A stretch of DNA of 12,461 nucleotides from Candidatus Caenarcanales bacterium. GTDB lineage: Bacteria; Cyanobacteriota; Vampirovibrionia; Caenarcaniphilales; Caenarcanaceae. The stretch lies in the NCBI GenBank assembly GCA_947489925.1, contig CANLFK010000057.1, positions 1 to 12,461 on the forward strand. The letters run 5' to 3'. Below the pieces are notes generated by a model that searched no databases, was not told the DNA's origin, and worked only from the letters and a program-made list of their open reading frames with translations. How positions within the stretch are numbered: the first letter of the stretch is position 1; each line of letters starts with the position of its first letter. Shown in pieces: positions 6,134 through 12,461 of this stretch. The translations under genes and the position numbers were made by a program.

Positions 6134-8674
6134 CTAATAAACAAATTCAATTCTTGACTGAGCAATACTTTCTTGAATTAAATCTTTTCTTTTATTTGGC
6201 AAACCTTTGGTATTCATTTGATTCATAATATTTTTGGCTCGATTTAAAACTTGCTTCGGTAATCCAGCCATACGAGCAACTTCAATACCATAACTACGAT
6301 CAGCTCCGCCAGCAATCACTTTATGCAAAAAGACTAATTCATCTTCTCCTTCATGCACTGATACTTGATAATTAATAACTTTCTGAAAATTATCTTCTAG
6401 TGAGTTTAATTCGTGATAATGAGTTGCAAAAATACATCTAATTTCTTTTTGGGCAATATATTCCGCCAAAGACCAAGCAATAGCTACGCCATCATAAGTA
6501 CTAGTGCCACGACCGATTTCGTCTAGTAATAATAAACTTTTTTCAGTCATATTATTTAGCAAATAAGCAGTTTCAGTCATTTCAACCATAAAAGTTGATT
6601 GTCCCTGACTTAAATCATCAGAAGCACCAATTCGGGTAAAGATTTTATCAATAATACCAATCTCAGCTTCACTAGCGGGTATAAAAGATCCCATTTGAGC
6701 CATTAAACATAAAAGAGCATTTTGCCGCATAAAGGTTGATTTACCAGACATATTTGGCCCAGTCAGGATAATCATTAATTCAGATTCTTGGTCAAAGTTT
6801 AAATTATTATTGACAAAGTAACCATTCGGTAAAAGCTTCTCGATGACTGGGTGGCGACCTTCTTTAATTTTAAAGTTTTTAGTATTATTAATTTCTGGTT
6901 TTATATAATTATTTTTTAAAGCCAAATTTGCCAAACCAGTTAAACAGTCAGTTTCGGCTAATTGAGCCGCTAAAGCTAAAATTTCATCGCAGTAAATATT
7001 TAAACTATCACGCAAAAAATTAAATAATTCTTGTTCCAAAGACTTTAAGCTACTTTCGGCTAATAAAAATCTGCTCTCATATTCTCTCAATTCATCGGTA
7101 ATATAACGGTCGATATTAGTTAAATTTTGTTTTATTTTATAATTAGCTGGTACTAAATTTCGATTAGCTTTAGTAATTTCAATATAAAAGCCCGCCAGCT
7201 TATTAAAACAAACCTTTAACGATTTAATGCCACTATTGTCTCTTTCTTTAATTTCATAGCGAGCCAACCAATTTTCATTTTGCTCAACAATATTTTTTAA
7301 TTCATCTAATTTTTCACTATAACCAATTTTAAAAATATTTCCTTCAGAGCTACTAATTGGCAATTCATCCAGTAAAGCTTGCTCCATTTCACGGGTTTTA
7401 AATAATAAATTGTCTGAATAATTAAAGTTAATATTTAATTCATTAATTTCTTGAGATAAAGCTTTGAGAGCTGGTAATAAAAGCAAAGATTTTTTGATAA
7501 AACCCATTTCTCTTGGATTAAGGCGATTAGTTTTTAATTTGATGCCAAGCCTTTCCAAATCAGAAACTTGACTTAATAAACCCGCTAAATTATTTAATAA
7601 ATGAGGTTTTGAAATTAAGTTTTCAATTTTGTTTTGGCGATTTTTAATTTCATTTATATTCATTAATGGCTTAGCCAACCAATTCCTGAGCAAGCGAATA
7701 CCCATTTTAGTTTTAATATCTTCTTCCATTAAGGAAATTAAAGTACCTTTGGAATTACGATTACGCATATTTTCAAATAATTCCAAATGCTTGGCTACCT
7801 GAGCGTCAAATTGCAAAAAAGAATTAATTTGATAAACTTGTACATTACTCAAAGCCTTCATTGATTCAGGATAAGTAAATTCTAAATAATCCAAAACTAC
7901 GCCCAAAGCTTGCAAACTAGTTTGAGAATTTTGTCCACCAAAGCCTTCAATTGCATAAACTCCAAATTTTTGTTTGATTTTATTTTTAGCTCTCTCTAAG
8001 TCAAATAAATTTAAAGCTCTATTCGTAATTGAAAAATCTTGTTTATTCAGCCCAGCGGGTAATAAAGCTTTTTCTATTTCAATGCCATGTAAATCTTTAA
8101 TCCGACTGGAAGCCACTAATAATTCCGAAGGCTTTAAGACGGCTAATTCTAAACTCAATTCACTTTCAGACAATTCAGTTATTTTTAAATTACCAGTTGA
8201 TATATCGACAAAAGCCAAGCCCCAAGCATTATTTTCTTTTTCGGGTGGGCAAATAGCGGCTAAATAATTAGCTTTTTCGCTTTCTAGTAATTCGGTTTCA
8301 AGTAAAGTTCCAGGCGTTAAAATCCGCACCAATTCTCTTTTCATTGGGCCTTTGCCATCAGTTTCGCCAATTTGCTCGCACAAAGCCACTTTAAAACCAG
8401 CCTTTAATAATTTTGCAATTGAGGCTTCAGCACTTTTATGCGGCACTCCAGCCATTGGTACTTTTCCACCTTCATGAGCGGAATCTGAGCGAGCGGTTAA
8501 AGTGATTTCTAATTCTTTGGCAATAATTTCAGCATCGGTAAAGAAACATTCATAAAAATCACCTAATCTAAAAAATAAAAGAGCCTCATCAGTTTTAGCT
8601 CTATGTTCTAAATATTGTCTTAAAACTGGTGTGTATTTTTCGGGCTGAGCTGGAAACTGAAAGGAAAAACTCAT
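6134..8674 (-). CDS. mutS: DNA mismatch repair protein MutS
   Basis: 846 residues, full length for bacterial MutS1. It binds mismatches as a dimer and uses ATP to signal repair. Visible in order: the mismatch-reading loop GDFYE (38-42, Phe and Glu both present), the core and clamp domains, then the ABC-type ATPase with Walker A TGPNMSGKST (639-648), the GQSTFMVEM signature (691-699), Walker B and D-loop LLLLDEIGRGTSTYDG (714-729) and the switch ATHYHEL (750-756). The helix-turn-helix dimerisation region (795-817) is present. The C-terminus is short, with only about 30 residues after it, so the tetramerisation domain of E. coli MutS is not evident. No mutL is in the window. The ATG lies behind an AT-only leader without Shine-Dalgarno. 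mutS appears to have its own promoter at 8705-8733. Confidence 0.97.
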   Translation of the reverse strand: MSFSFQFPAQPEKYTPVLRQYLEHRAKTDEALLFFRLGDFYECFFTDAEIIAKELEITLTARSDSAHEGGKVPMAGVPHKSAEASIAKLLKAGFKVALCEQIGETDGKGPMKRELVRILTPGTLLETELLESEKANYLAAICPPEKENNAWGLAFVDISTGNLKITELSESELSLELAVLKPSELLVASSRIKDLHGIEIEKALLPAGLNKQDFSITNRALNLFDLERAKNKIKQKFGVYAIEGFGGQNSQTSLQALGVVLDYLEFTYPESMKALSNVQVYQINSFLQFDAQVAKHLELFENMRNRNSKGTLISLMEEDIKTKMGIRLLRNWLAKPLMNINEIKNRQNKIENLISKPHLLNNLAGLLSQVSDLERLGIKLKTNRLNPREMGFIKKSLLLLPALKALSQEINELNINFNYSDNLLFKTREMEQALLDELPISSSEGNIFKIGYSEKLDELKNIVEQNENWLARYEIKERDNSGIKSLKVCFNKLAGFYIEITKANRNLVPANYKIKQNLTNIDRYITDELREYESRFLLAESSLKSLEQELFNFLRDSLNIYCDEILALAAQLAETDCLTGLANLALKNNYIKPEINNTKNFKIKEGRHPVIEKLLPNGYFVNNNLNFDQESELMIILTGPNMSGKSTFMRQNALLCLMAQMGSFIPASEAEIGIIDKIFTRIGASDDLSQGQSTFMVEMTETAYLLNNMTEKSLLLLDEIGRGTSTYDGVAIAWSLAEYIAQKEIRCIFATHYHELNSLEDNFQKVINYQVSVHEGEDELVFLHKVIAGGADRSYGIEVARMAGLPKQVLNRAKNIMNQMNTKGLPNKRKDLIQESIAQSRIEFVY

Positions 8675-8704
8675 TATATTAATTAATTTTTATTGAATAG
8701 ACTA

Positions 8705-8733
8705 ATTTTAAAATCGATTGACATAAAATACAA
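8705..8733 (-). promoter_or_regulatory. Possible mutS promoter
   Basis: On the minus strand TTGTAT (8728-8733) is followed after 17 bases by TAAAAT (8705-8710), one mismatch from the -10 consensus. It would give a leader of about 25 bases to the mutS ATG at 8674. In DNA this AT-rich such matches occur by chance, so the call is tentative. Confidence 0.35.
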
Positions 8734-8764
8734 AATATTAAAGTTTTATTTTTTGCTAATTAAT

Positions 8765-9475
8765 TTAAGCTCTCTTTGCACTTTCAGGAGTAAAGCCCAG
8801 CATTCTTCTTTTTATGTATTGTTCTTCCGAAGCATATCCACGATTATAAGGTCTATTAGGGAAAATCTTATAAAATAAAAACTCGGCTAAATTATCAGTT
8901 AGAATTTCTACATTTAAAAAATAACTGTCTGCATGACCTAATCCTCGATCAAAACAACCTAAAAGATTTTTCTTAGCAATCTTCATTAAAGTATTTTGAT
9001 TTGTATCTATTTGAATTTTTCGTGCAAATTGCATAATACTTTGCGGTGGTCTCAGTTTCTCATATCCAATAGCTGGCTTAAAACAAATAGAAAGAAAAAA
9101 CAAAAAGGCATGGAAACTTTCATGTAAAAAAACACCTATAAAATTTTCTAATTTGTATACTCCTTGGTTTATAAGACCAACAGAAAAACATATTTTCCAT
9201 TCCGAACAGTAAAAAAGACCTGTGAATTCTGAACTATTACAAGTGGTCTGAAAAAGAGTTTTTGGGAAATACTGAGAATATAAAATGAGATAGAGCTTTT
9301 CACAAAAAACTAATTTCTGATCTGGAGTCCACTTATTCCATTGCTGTCTAGCTATTTCTAATTCTTTTTGAGCTTGCTGAATAATTGAAGTTGAAAATAA
9401 TTCATCAATAATTTTTTTGAGCGTAATTTTATCTATTGGTTTTAGATCTGACTTTTCAAAATAATCATTTTGCAT
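8765..9475 (-). CDS. Putative HExxH zinc metallopeptidase, family not recognised
   Basis: 236 residues. The motif HESFH (118-122) in a hydrophobic helix (FIGVFLHESFHAFLFF) is the zincin signature, with two His ligands and the catalytic Glu. A possible third ligand is E198 or E190 in VEILTDNLAEFLFYK, about 70 residues downstream, as in gluzincin-like folds. Residues 10-66 form charged helices with a WNKWTPDQK segment. There is no signal peptide, and the hydrophobic stretch coincides with the active-site helix, so it is not read as a membrane anchor. The gene starts 5 bases after the Ser-rich gene at 9481-9702, which suggests cotranscription and translational coupling; no Shine-Dalgarno is visible. 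It ends 90 bases before the mutS ATG. Function and substrate are unknown; I do not recognise the family. Confidence 0.75.
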   Translation of the reverse strand: MQNDYFEKSDLKPIDKITLKKIIDELFSTSIIQQAQKELEIARQQWNKWTPDQKLVFCEKLYLILYSQYFPKTLFQTTCNSSEFTGLFYCSEWKICFSVGLINQGVYKLENFIGVFLHESFHAFLFFLSICFKPAIGYEKLRPPQSIMQFARKIQIDTNQNTLMKIAKKNLLGCFDRGLGHADSYFLNVEILTDNLAEFLFYKIFPNRPYNRGYASEEQYIKRRMLGFTPESAKRA

Positions 9476-9480
9476 ATTTT

Positions 9481-9702
9481 CTAAGCAATAGTATTAAGTC
9501 TAGTCCCTATTCCTTGTCCCAGAAATTCTTGAGAAGGCTTGGTTGATTGAGGTTCTGAGGAAACAGAAGAATTATTTGTTTTAGCTGAAGAGACAGACTC
9601 ATTATTTATACTAGTAGATGATTTAGCAGAATGCGTTGAAAATCCAGCAGTAGGCGGTTGATAAATAGAATTAGAGTCTCTAGCTTTATAAATATTATTC
9701 AT
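9481..9702 (-). CDS. Small Ser/Thr/Asn-rich disordered protein, partner of the HExxH gene
   Basis: 73 residues, dominated by Ser, Thr, Asn and Gln (for example SAKSSTSINNESVSSAKTNN), with no hydrophobic segment or recognisable domain. It is almost certainly intrinsically disordered. Support for its being real: it directly precedes the HExxH gene on the same strand with a 5-base gap, and it has a weak AGGT 8 bases before its ATG at 9702. Its composition recalls the Ser/Thr-rich start of the pentapeptide protein. It could be a substrate, a chaperone-like partner or a detached N-terminal tail of the metallopeptidase. The metallopeptidase frame closes with a stop seven codons before its own ATG, so a single simple fused protein is not encoded. 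Confidence 0.5.
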   Translation of the reverse strand: MNNIYKARDSNSIYQPPTAGFSTHSAKSSTSINNESVSSAKTNNSSVSSEPQSTKPSQEFLGQGIGTRLNTIA

Positions 9703-9997
9703 ATAAGTACCTAAACAAAAGAAATATGGTATTTTATGCCGATGGAATTTAATATTTCATTGAGTGAGTGCTTGTCTCATTCTCTTTTTTTACCACACTT
9801 TTAATGTCTTCTTACTTACTTTCATAATTATTTACATACTTCTAATTTCATTCTAAACCAAAACAGTTAATATTTTTAAATAAATTATAAAGACTTGTTT
9901 ATTAACATAAGAAAATATTTGCAAAATTTATGTTTTAAAATCTCCAGATATAACTAAAAAAATATTAAGTCTCGGTAAAATTGGTCGGAGAAAAATA
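9703..9997. other. Divergent non-coding region of 295 bases
   Basis: This separates the Ser-rich gene (-) from the RlaP-like gene (+). It is very AT-rich and holds only trivial frames. I see no tRNA, strong hairpin or long repeat. A possible minus-strand -10 box TAAAAT lies shortly before the Ser-rich gene. On the + strand GGAG (9987-9990) is a good ribosome-binding site for the gene at 9998. Both promoters presumably lie here, but none is convincing. Confidence 0.5.
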
Positions 9998-10756
9998 ATG
10001 AGAAAACAAATTGATAACCTTTTTAAAGATATAGAAGAAAAGCCATTATTTTATATTGAAAGTGGTAGCCGACTTTGGGGCATAGAAAGCCCAGACAGTG
10101 ACTTTGATGTTCGTGGTTTTCATCTTCAATCAAAGCAACAATATTTTGACTTTAACAAGCACCGAGACATTATAGAAGTTATGGAAGGTGATTTTGATTT
10201 TGTTTCATATGACATAGACAAAATGTTTGGACTTTTAGCAAAAAGTAATCCGACTGTTTTTGAGTGGATTAGATCTAATATCATTTATTTTAATGAGCTT
10301 CCAGACTGGATAAATTTCCAGAAAGATATAATCACAAATTTTGACTTTAAAGCTTTGTTTTATCACTACCTCTCTCTTACAACAGGTCATCTAAATTTAA
10401 AAGAAAAAGGTAAAAAGTTTACTTACAAGATGGCATTTTACTGTATTCGTGGACTTCTATCAGCGGATCTTGCTACTCGGCAAATTATTCCAGAACTATT
10501 AATTGATGAGCTTTTTAAGCAGTTTGACCATGACAACGACATTTTAAAAATCGCAAAAGAAAGTTTAGAAAGAAAAAAACAAGGAAGCGAAAAACAAGAA
10601 ATTATGGAAAACAATAAGCAAAAAATATTAATAGCAATTCAAGATTTTGCCGAACAACTCAAGCTAAAAGCCCCAGAAAGTAGTAATAATAAACACAAAT
10701 TAGAAAGCGTTCTGAGGAATTATAGTTTTAACTTAAAAGCAAGTTTTTATGGATGA
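9998..10756 (+). CDS. RlaP/YcgL-type nucleotidyltransferase (COG3541-like)
   Basis: 252 residues with a polymerase-beta/MNT nucleotidyltransferase domain at the N-terminus. The signature is ESGSRLWGIESPDSDFDVRG (21-40): the GS-R turn followed by D35-x-D37 as metal-binding aspartates, with D67 in DFDFVSYDI as a likely third carboxylate. The SYDIDKMFGLLAKSNPTVFEWIRS segment (70-93) is the family block that sets RlaP/YcgL proteins apart from other MNT enzymes. The remainder is helical and Lys-rich. In other bacteria RlaP occurs with RNA-repair ligases such as RtcB; no partner is visible here, so its RNA-repair role is inferred from family alone. The Shine-Dalgarno GGAG lies 7 bases before the ATG. 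The stop is TGA. It converges on the restriction-enzyme remnant. Confidence 0.85.
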   Translation: MRKQIDNLFKDIEEKPLFYIESGSRLWGIESPDSDFDVRGFHLQSKQQYFDFNKHRDIIEVMEGDFDFVSYDIDKMFGLLAKSNPTVFEWIRSNIIYFNELPDWINFQKDIITNFDFKALFYHYLSLTTGHLNLKEKGKKFTYKMAFYCIRGLLSADLATRQIIPELLIDELFKQFDHDNDILKIAKESLERKKQGSEKQEIMENNKQKILIAIQDFAEQLKLKAPESSNNKHKLESVLRNYSFNLKASFYG

Positions 10757-10851
10757 TGAGAAGAAACCTAATTTTTATAAATATTATTGAGAGCGTTTCG
10801 ATTTTTGAAAATTTAGAAAATCCCCCGCCAGATAGATAAATTCTGGAATAT

Positions 10852-12360
10852 TTAATTCTTTTCCACAATCTTTATTTCTTCTTCGGTCAGGTCATAAAGT
10901 TCATAAACTAATTTGTCTATTTGGGCTTCTAAATCAGTTGTGTCTGCTGTGGGGTTTTGCTTTTTTAGTTCGAGTATTCTATCAACTCTTTCATTAAAAT
11001 TCTTTTCTTGTTCTGGGCTTGGTATTTTTACTGGTATTTGTTCAAAGAAAATTTTGCTTAATTCTCTAGTTCCACCTAATAGTTCTGGGAAATTGTCTTT
11101 AAAAGCATATTTAAACAAATTAGAATTAAAAAAAGCAATTAAATATTTTAACTTTTCACCCGTTAGAATAAAACATTTTTGATTTGTATAAGCTTGAGAT
11201 TCATCATAAATAAAGGGCAAGAATTTAGTCATATTTGGATAAACAATTTTAGGTTTTAAAAAGTTTTTCCAATAAGCAATAGTATCTTGTGTTTCAAACC
11301 ACTTATTACTAGTCTTTTTTCTCGCTCCAGACTTACCAGATTGTTCTAAGCGACTTATTCCAAAAGAAAGTAAATGTTCTTTTATACTTGGGTATTCTTC
11401 TATATTTAGTTTTAAAGTCGGGAAAGTTCCAATCAGCCACAAATCGACAAACTCTGGCTTCCATTTTTGAATATCTCGACCTCGCAATAATGGTTTTATT
11501 ATTTCAGCACACTTTGGATCTTTAGCTATTAATTCATCTTTCTTTTTTCCATCAATTACAAAAGCTTCATTGAATCCCGTTTTAATACCATAATTAATTT
11601 CAATATCCCAATCTTTTAATGGTTTACCTTGAGATTCTACTTTGTGTTTTATTTGTAGTTTTTCATCATTTGCAAAAGCCCAATTTCCGTTCTCTAGTTG
11701 GCTTATAGGGAAGTTGATTTTATTTTTTTCAATATAGTCATAAACATTTAATTTATGTAAGAAATCTTTTTCAATATTGCAGTAGGTAAACCCCCCAGCC
11801 CCCTTGACAGGGGGAGTTTGAGCGATTAGATTTGTTCTGCTTAATTCTTGTTTTCTTTGATTTATATAATTTAGAATTTCCGTTTTGACTTTTTCCGTTT
11901 GTTTAAGTATTTGTTCATTTTTAAATCTAAGTATTTTTATACCTAGACTGTCTAAATATTCAGTACGCATTTGATCTTGTTCTTGTTGCAAATAATGAAT
12001 TTCTCCATCGGCTTCAATTCCTAAAAGTAATTCAGAACAATAAAAATCTAAAATAAAATTATGAATTGGTTTTTGTCTTGTAAATTTAAATCCAAGTTGA
12101 GAACTACGAAGTATATTATCCCATAAATATTTCTCCGCTGGTGTTGGGGCTTTTCTCATTTGCTCAGCTAATTCAGATATTTCCTTTGAATATTTAAAAT
12201 TACCGATAGAAGTTAAAGCTTCAACAGGAGCATCATTAAAAGTTCCCCCTGTCAAGGGGGCTAGGGGGTTTGAGCCTGTCAAGGGGGCTAGGGGGTTTGA
12301 GCCTGTCAAGGGGGCTAGGGGGTTTGAGCCTGTCAAGGGGGCTAGGCAAGGATTTTGCAT
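10852..12360 (-). CDS. Chimeric frame: DUF559 nuclease inserted in a type IIG restriction enzyme C-terminal remnant
   Basis: 502 residues in three parts. Residues 1-38 are four copies of an APLTGSNPL-type repeat encoded by the 27-bp tandem array. Residues 60-172 are a DUF559 PD-(D/E)XK nuclease: MRKAPTPAEKYLW start block, D105 in ILDFYC, and E116/D118 in GIEADGEIH. Residues 192-480 match the TaqI-like specificity region of Eco57I-type (type IIG) enzymes: DWDIEINYGIKTGFNEAFVID, IIKPLLRGRDI, LLSFGISRLEQSGK, KWFETQDTIAYW and a C-terminal coiled helix. The nuclease and methyltransferase half of such enzymes (about 1000 residues, NPPY motif) is missing. There is no Shine-Dalgarno before ATG 12360, and the frame opens at a stop inside the adjacent IS. 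It may be a pseudogene kept open by chance, or a nuclease fused to a DNA-recognition domain. The TAG, frameshift and internal-stop checks find it intact throughout. Confidence 0.8.
   Translation of the reverse strand: MQNPCLAPLTGSNPLAPLTGSNPLAPLTGSNPLAPLTGGTFNDAPVEALTSIGNFKYSKEISELAEQMRKAPTPAEKYLWDNILRSSQLGFKFTRQKPIHNFILDFYCSELLLGIEADGEIHYLQQEQDQMRTEYLDSLGIKILRFKNEQILKQTEKVKTEILNYINQRKQELSRTNLIAQTPPVKGAGGFTYCNIEKDFLHKLNVYDYIEKNKINFPISQLENGNWAFANDEKLQIKHKVESQGKPLKDWDIEINYGIKTGFNEAFVIDGKKKDELIAKDPKCAEIIKPLLRGRDIQKWKPEFVDLWLIGTFPTLKLNIEEYPSIKEHLLSFGISRLEQSGKSGARKKTSNKWFETQDTIAYWKNFLKPKIVYPNMTKFLPFIYDESQAYTNQKCFILTGEKLKYLIAFFNSNLFKYAFKDNFPELLGGTRELSKIFFEQIPVKIPSPEQEKNFNERVDRILELKKQNPTADTTDLEAQIDKLVYELYDLTEEEIKIVEKN
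11788..11819 (+). repeat. Left inverted repeat of the DUF559 cassette
   Basis: A 32-base GC-rich sequence with the core CCCCCTTGACAGGGGG, itself an interrupted palindrome. Its reverse complement matches 12240-12271 at 29 of 32 positions. On the minus strand it encodes TPPVKGAGGF, just before the restriction-enzyme part resumes. Confidence 0.85.
12240..12271 (+). repeat. Right inverted repeat of the DUF559 cassette
   Basis: A 32-base sequence with the core CCCCCTGTCAAGGGGG, complementary to 11788-11819 with three mismatches. It overlaps the first unit of the tandem array at 12248-12346. On the minus strand it encodes NPLAPLTGGTF. Confidence 0.85.
12248..12346 (+). repeat. 27-bp tandem array, 3.7 units
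   Basis: Three identical 27-base units (12248-12274, 12275-12301, 12302-12328) and 18 bases of a fourth (12329-12346). Each contains CCTGTCAAGGGGGCTAGGGG. As 27 is a multiple of three, unit gain or loss adds or removes the 9-residue repeat SNPLAPLTG without frameshift. The + strand holds seven runs of five G separated by CTA or by a 14-base spacer that includes TTGA...TCAA. Confidence 0.95.
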
Positions 12361-12385
12361 GAGTGGGAAAAAGATGATAAAAAGA

Positions 12386-12417
12386 GCATAGAAAAACAGA
12401 CTAAGGAATTTCTATGC
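12386..12417 (+). promoter_or_regulatory. Hairpin enclosing the transposase ribosome-binding site and start
   Basis: GCATAGAAA (12386-12394) and TTTCTATGC (12409-12417) are perfect 9-base complements around a 14-base loop. The loop contains the Shine-Dalgarno AAGGA (12403-12407), and the 3' arm contains the ATG (12414-12416). In mRNA this would hide the start codon, a known way for insertion sequences to limit transposase made from outside transcripts. Confidence 0.6.
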
Positions 12418-12461
12418 AGAATAATTTTATAGAATTTATTAACAAAATACCTGATCCTCGG
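12414..12461 (+). CDS. Transposase start, probable ISAs1 family, cut by window end
   Basis: Only 16 codons are present: MQNNFIEFINKIPDPR. A short helix ending in (L/I)PDPR at about residue 12-16 is typical of the N-terminus of ISAs1-family (H-repeat) transposases, which go on with a DDE domain beyond the window. AAGGA 6 bases before the ATG is a good ribosome-binding site. The left end of the element must lie between the tandem array (ends 12346) and this start; I could not identify its terminal inverted repeat. The family call rests on a very short match. Confidence 0.55.
   Translation, partial: MQNNFIEFINKIPDPR

Larger units (their letters stand above)
11788..12271 (-). mobile_element. Inverted-repeat-bounded DUF559 nuclease cassette
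   Basis: The DUF559 coding part is bracketed by 32-bp GC-rich inverted repeats in otherwise AT-rich DNA. The cassette contributes about residues 31-191 of the surrounding frame, roughly 161 codons, and leaves the specificity-domain frame open. No transposase is inside; the DUF559 nuclease itself is the only candidate for a mobility function, by analogy with homing endonucleases. That it inserted as a unit is inferred from the repeats and from the abrupt domain junction at FTYCNIEKDF. Confidence 0.6.

Noticed and set aside
9475..9481. Programmed frameshift joining the Ser-rich protein to the metallopeptidase.
   Set aside because: The downstream frame has a stop only seven codons before its ATG and the junction has no convincing slippery heptamer; coupled separate genes are simpler.
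9866..9906. GTTAAT...ATTAAC inverted repeat in the intergenic region as an operator or small RNA hairpin.
   Set aside because: AT-only, short arms and a long loop; expected by chance in DNA of this composition.
10828..10846. CCAGA...TCTGG inverted repeat between the convergent genes as a terminator.
   Set aside because: The stem is only 5 bp with a 9-base loop and no clean T-run on either side; too weak to call.
12248..12346. The 27-bp repeats as a CRISPR array.
   Set aside because: The units are directly contiguous with no unique spacers, encode a peptide repeat in frame, and match the cassette's inverted repeat.

Overview
The window is strongly AT-rich (roughly 30% GC by eye) bacterial chromosomal DNA in the standard bacterial code: TGA ends the gene at 9998-10756, so TGA is not recoded. 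It encodes a full-length MutS, a Tat-type signal peptide on a DUF1460 cell-wall enzyme, and a very large pentapeptide-repeat protein. Several genes (mutS, the pentapeptide gene, the propeller, the DUF1460 gene) start behind AT-only leaders with no visible Shine-Dalgarno, while ridA, the RlaP-like gene and the transposase have clear ones. I cannot fix the phylum. A low-GC uncultured lineage such as the non-photosynthetic Cyanobacteria relatives (Melainabacteria-type) would fit, but this is a guess from style.

Layout. Positions 1-201 hold a short leader with a 27-bp element that recurs at 3570-3596. A Rid-family gene (202-597, +) converges on the 913-residue pentapeptide-repeat gene (701-3442, -). 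From the divergent intergenic region 3443-3641 a compact + strand operon starts: a small membrane protein (3642-4085), a secreted beta-propeller (4097-5251) and a DUF1460 NlpC/P60-fold amidase-like protein (5260-6117), with gaps of 11 and 8 bases. It converges on mutS (6134-8674, -), with only 16 bases between the two stops. Upstream of mutS on the same strand is a two-gene unit: a Ser-rich 73-residue protein (9481-9702, -) followed after 5 bases by an HExxH putative metallopeptidase (8765-9475, -). After a 295-base non-coding stretch comes an RlaP/YcgL-type nucleotidyltransferase (9998-10756, +).

The right end is an accessory scar. The 10852-12360 (-) frame joins a DUF559 PD-(D/E)XK nuclease to the TaqI-like specificity region of a type IIG restriction-modification enzyme whose methyltransferase half is absent. 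The DUF559 part sits between 32-bp GC-rich inverted repeats (11788-11819 and 12240-12271, 29 of 32 matching). The outer repeat is amplified as a 27-bp tandem array (12248-12346) that stays in frame and encodes a 9-residue repeat. Immediately beyond, a probable ISAs1-family transposase begins at 12414 and runs off the window, its start codon lying in a 9-bp hairpin stem. The most interesting signal is this nested structure: a GC-rich, inverted-repeat-bounded nuclease cassette inserted in frame into a restriction-enzyme gene, next to an insertion sequence.

How the genes work together: the 3642-6117 unit looks like an envelope or peptidoglycan module. mutS is housekeeping mismatch repair. The pentapeptide protein and the HExxH/Ser-rich pair are uncharacterised accessory proteins. 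The right end is a decayed or remodelled defence locus.
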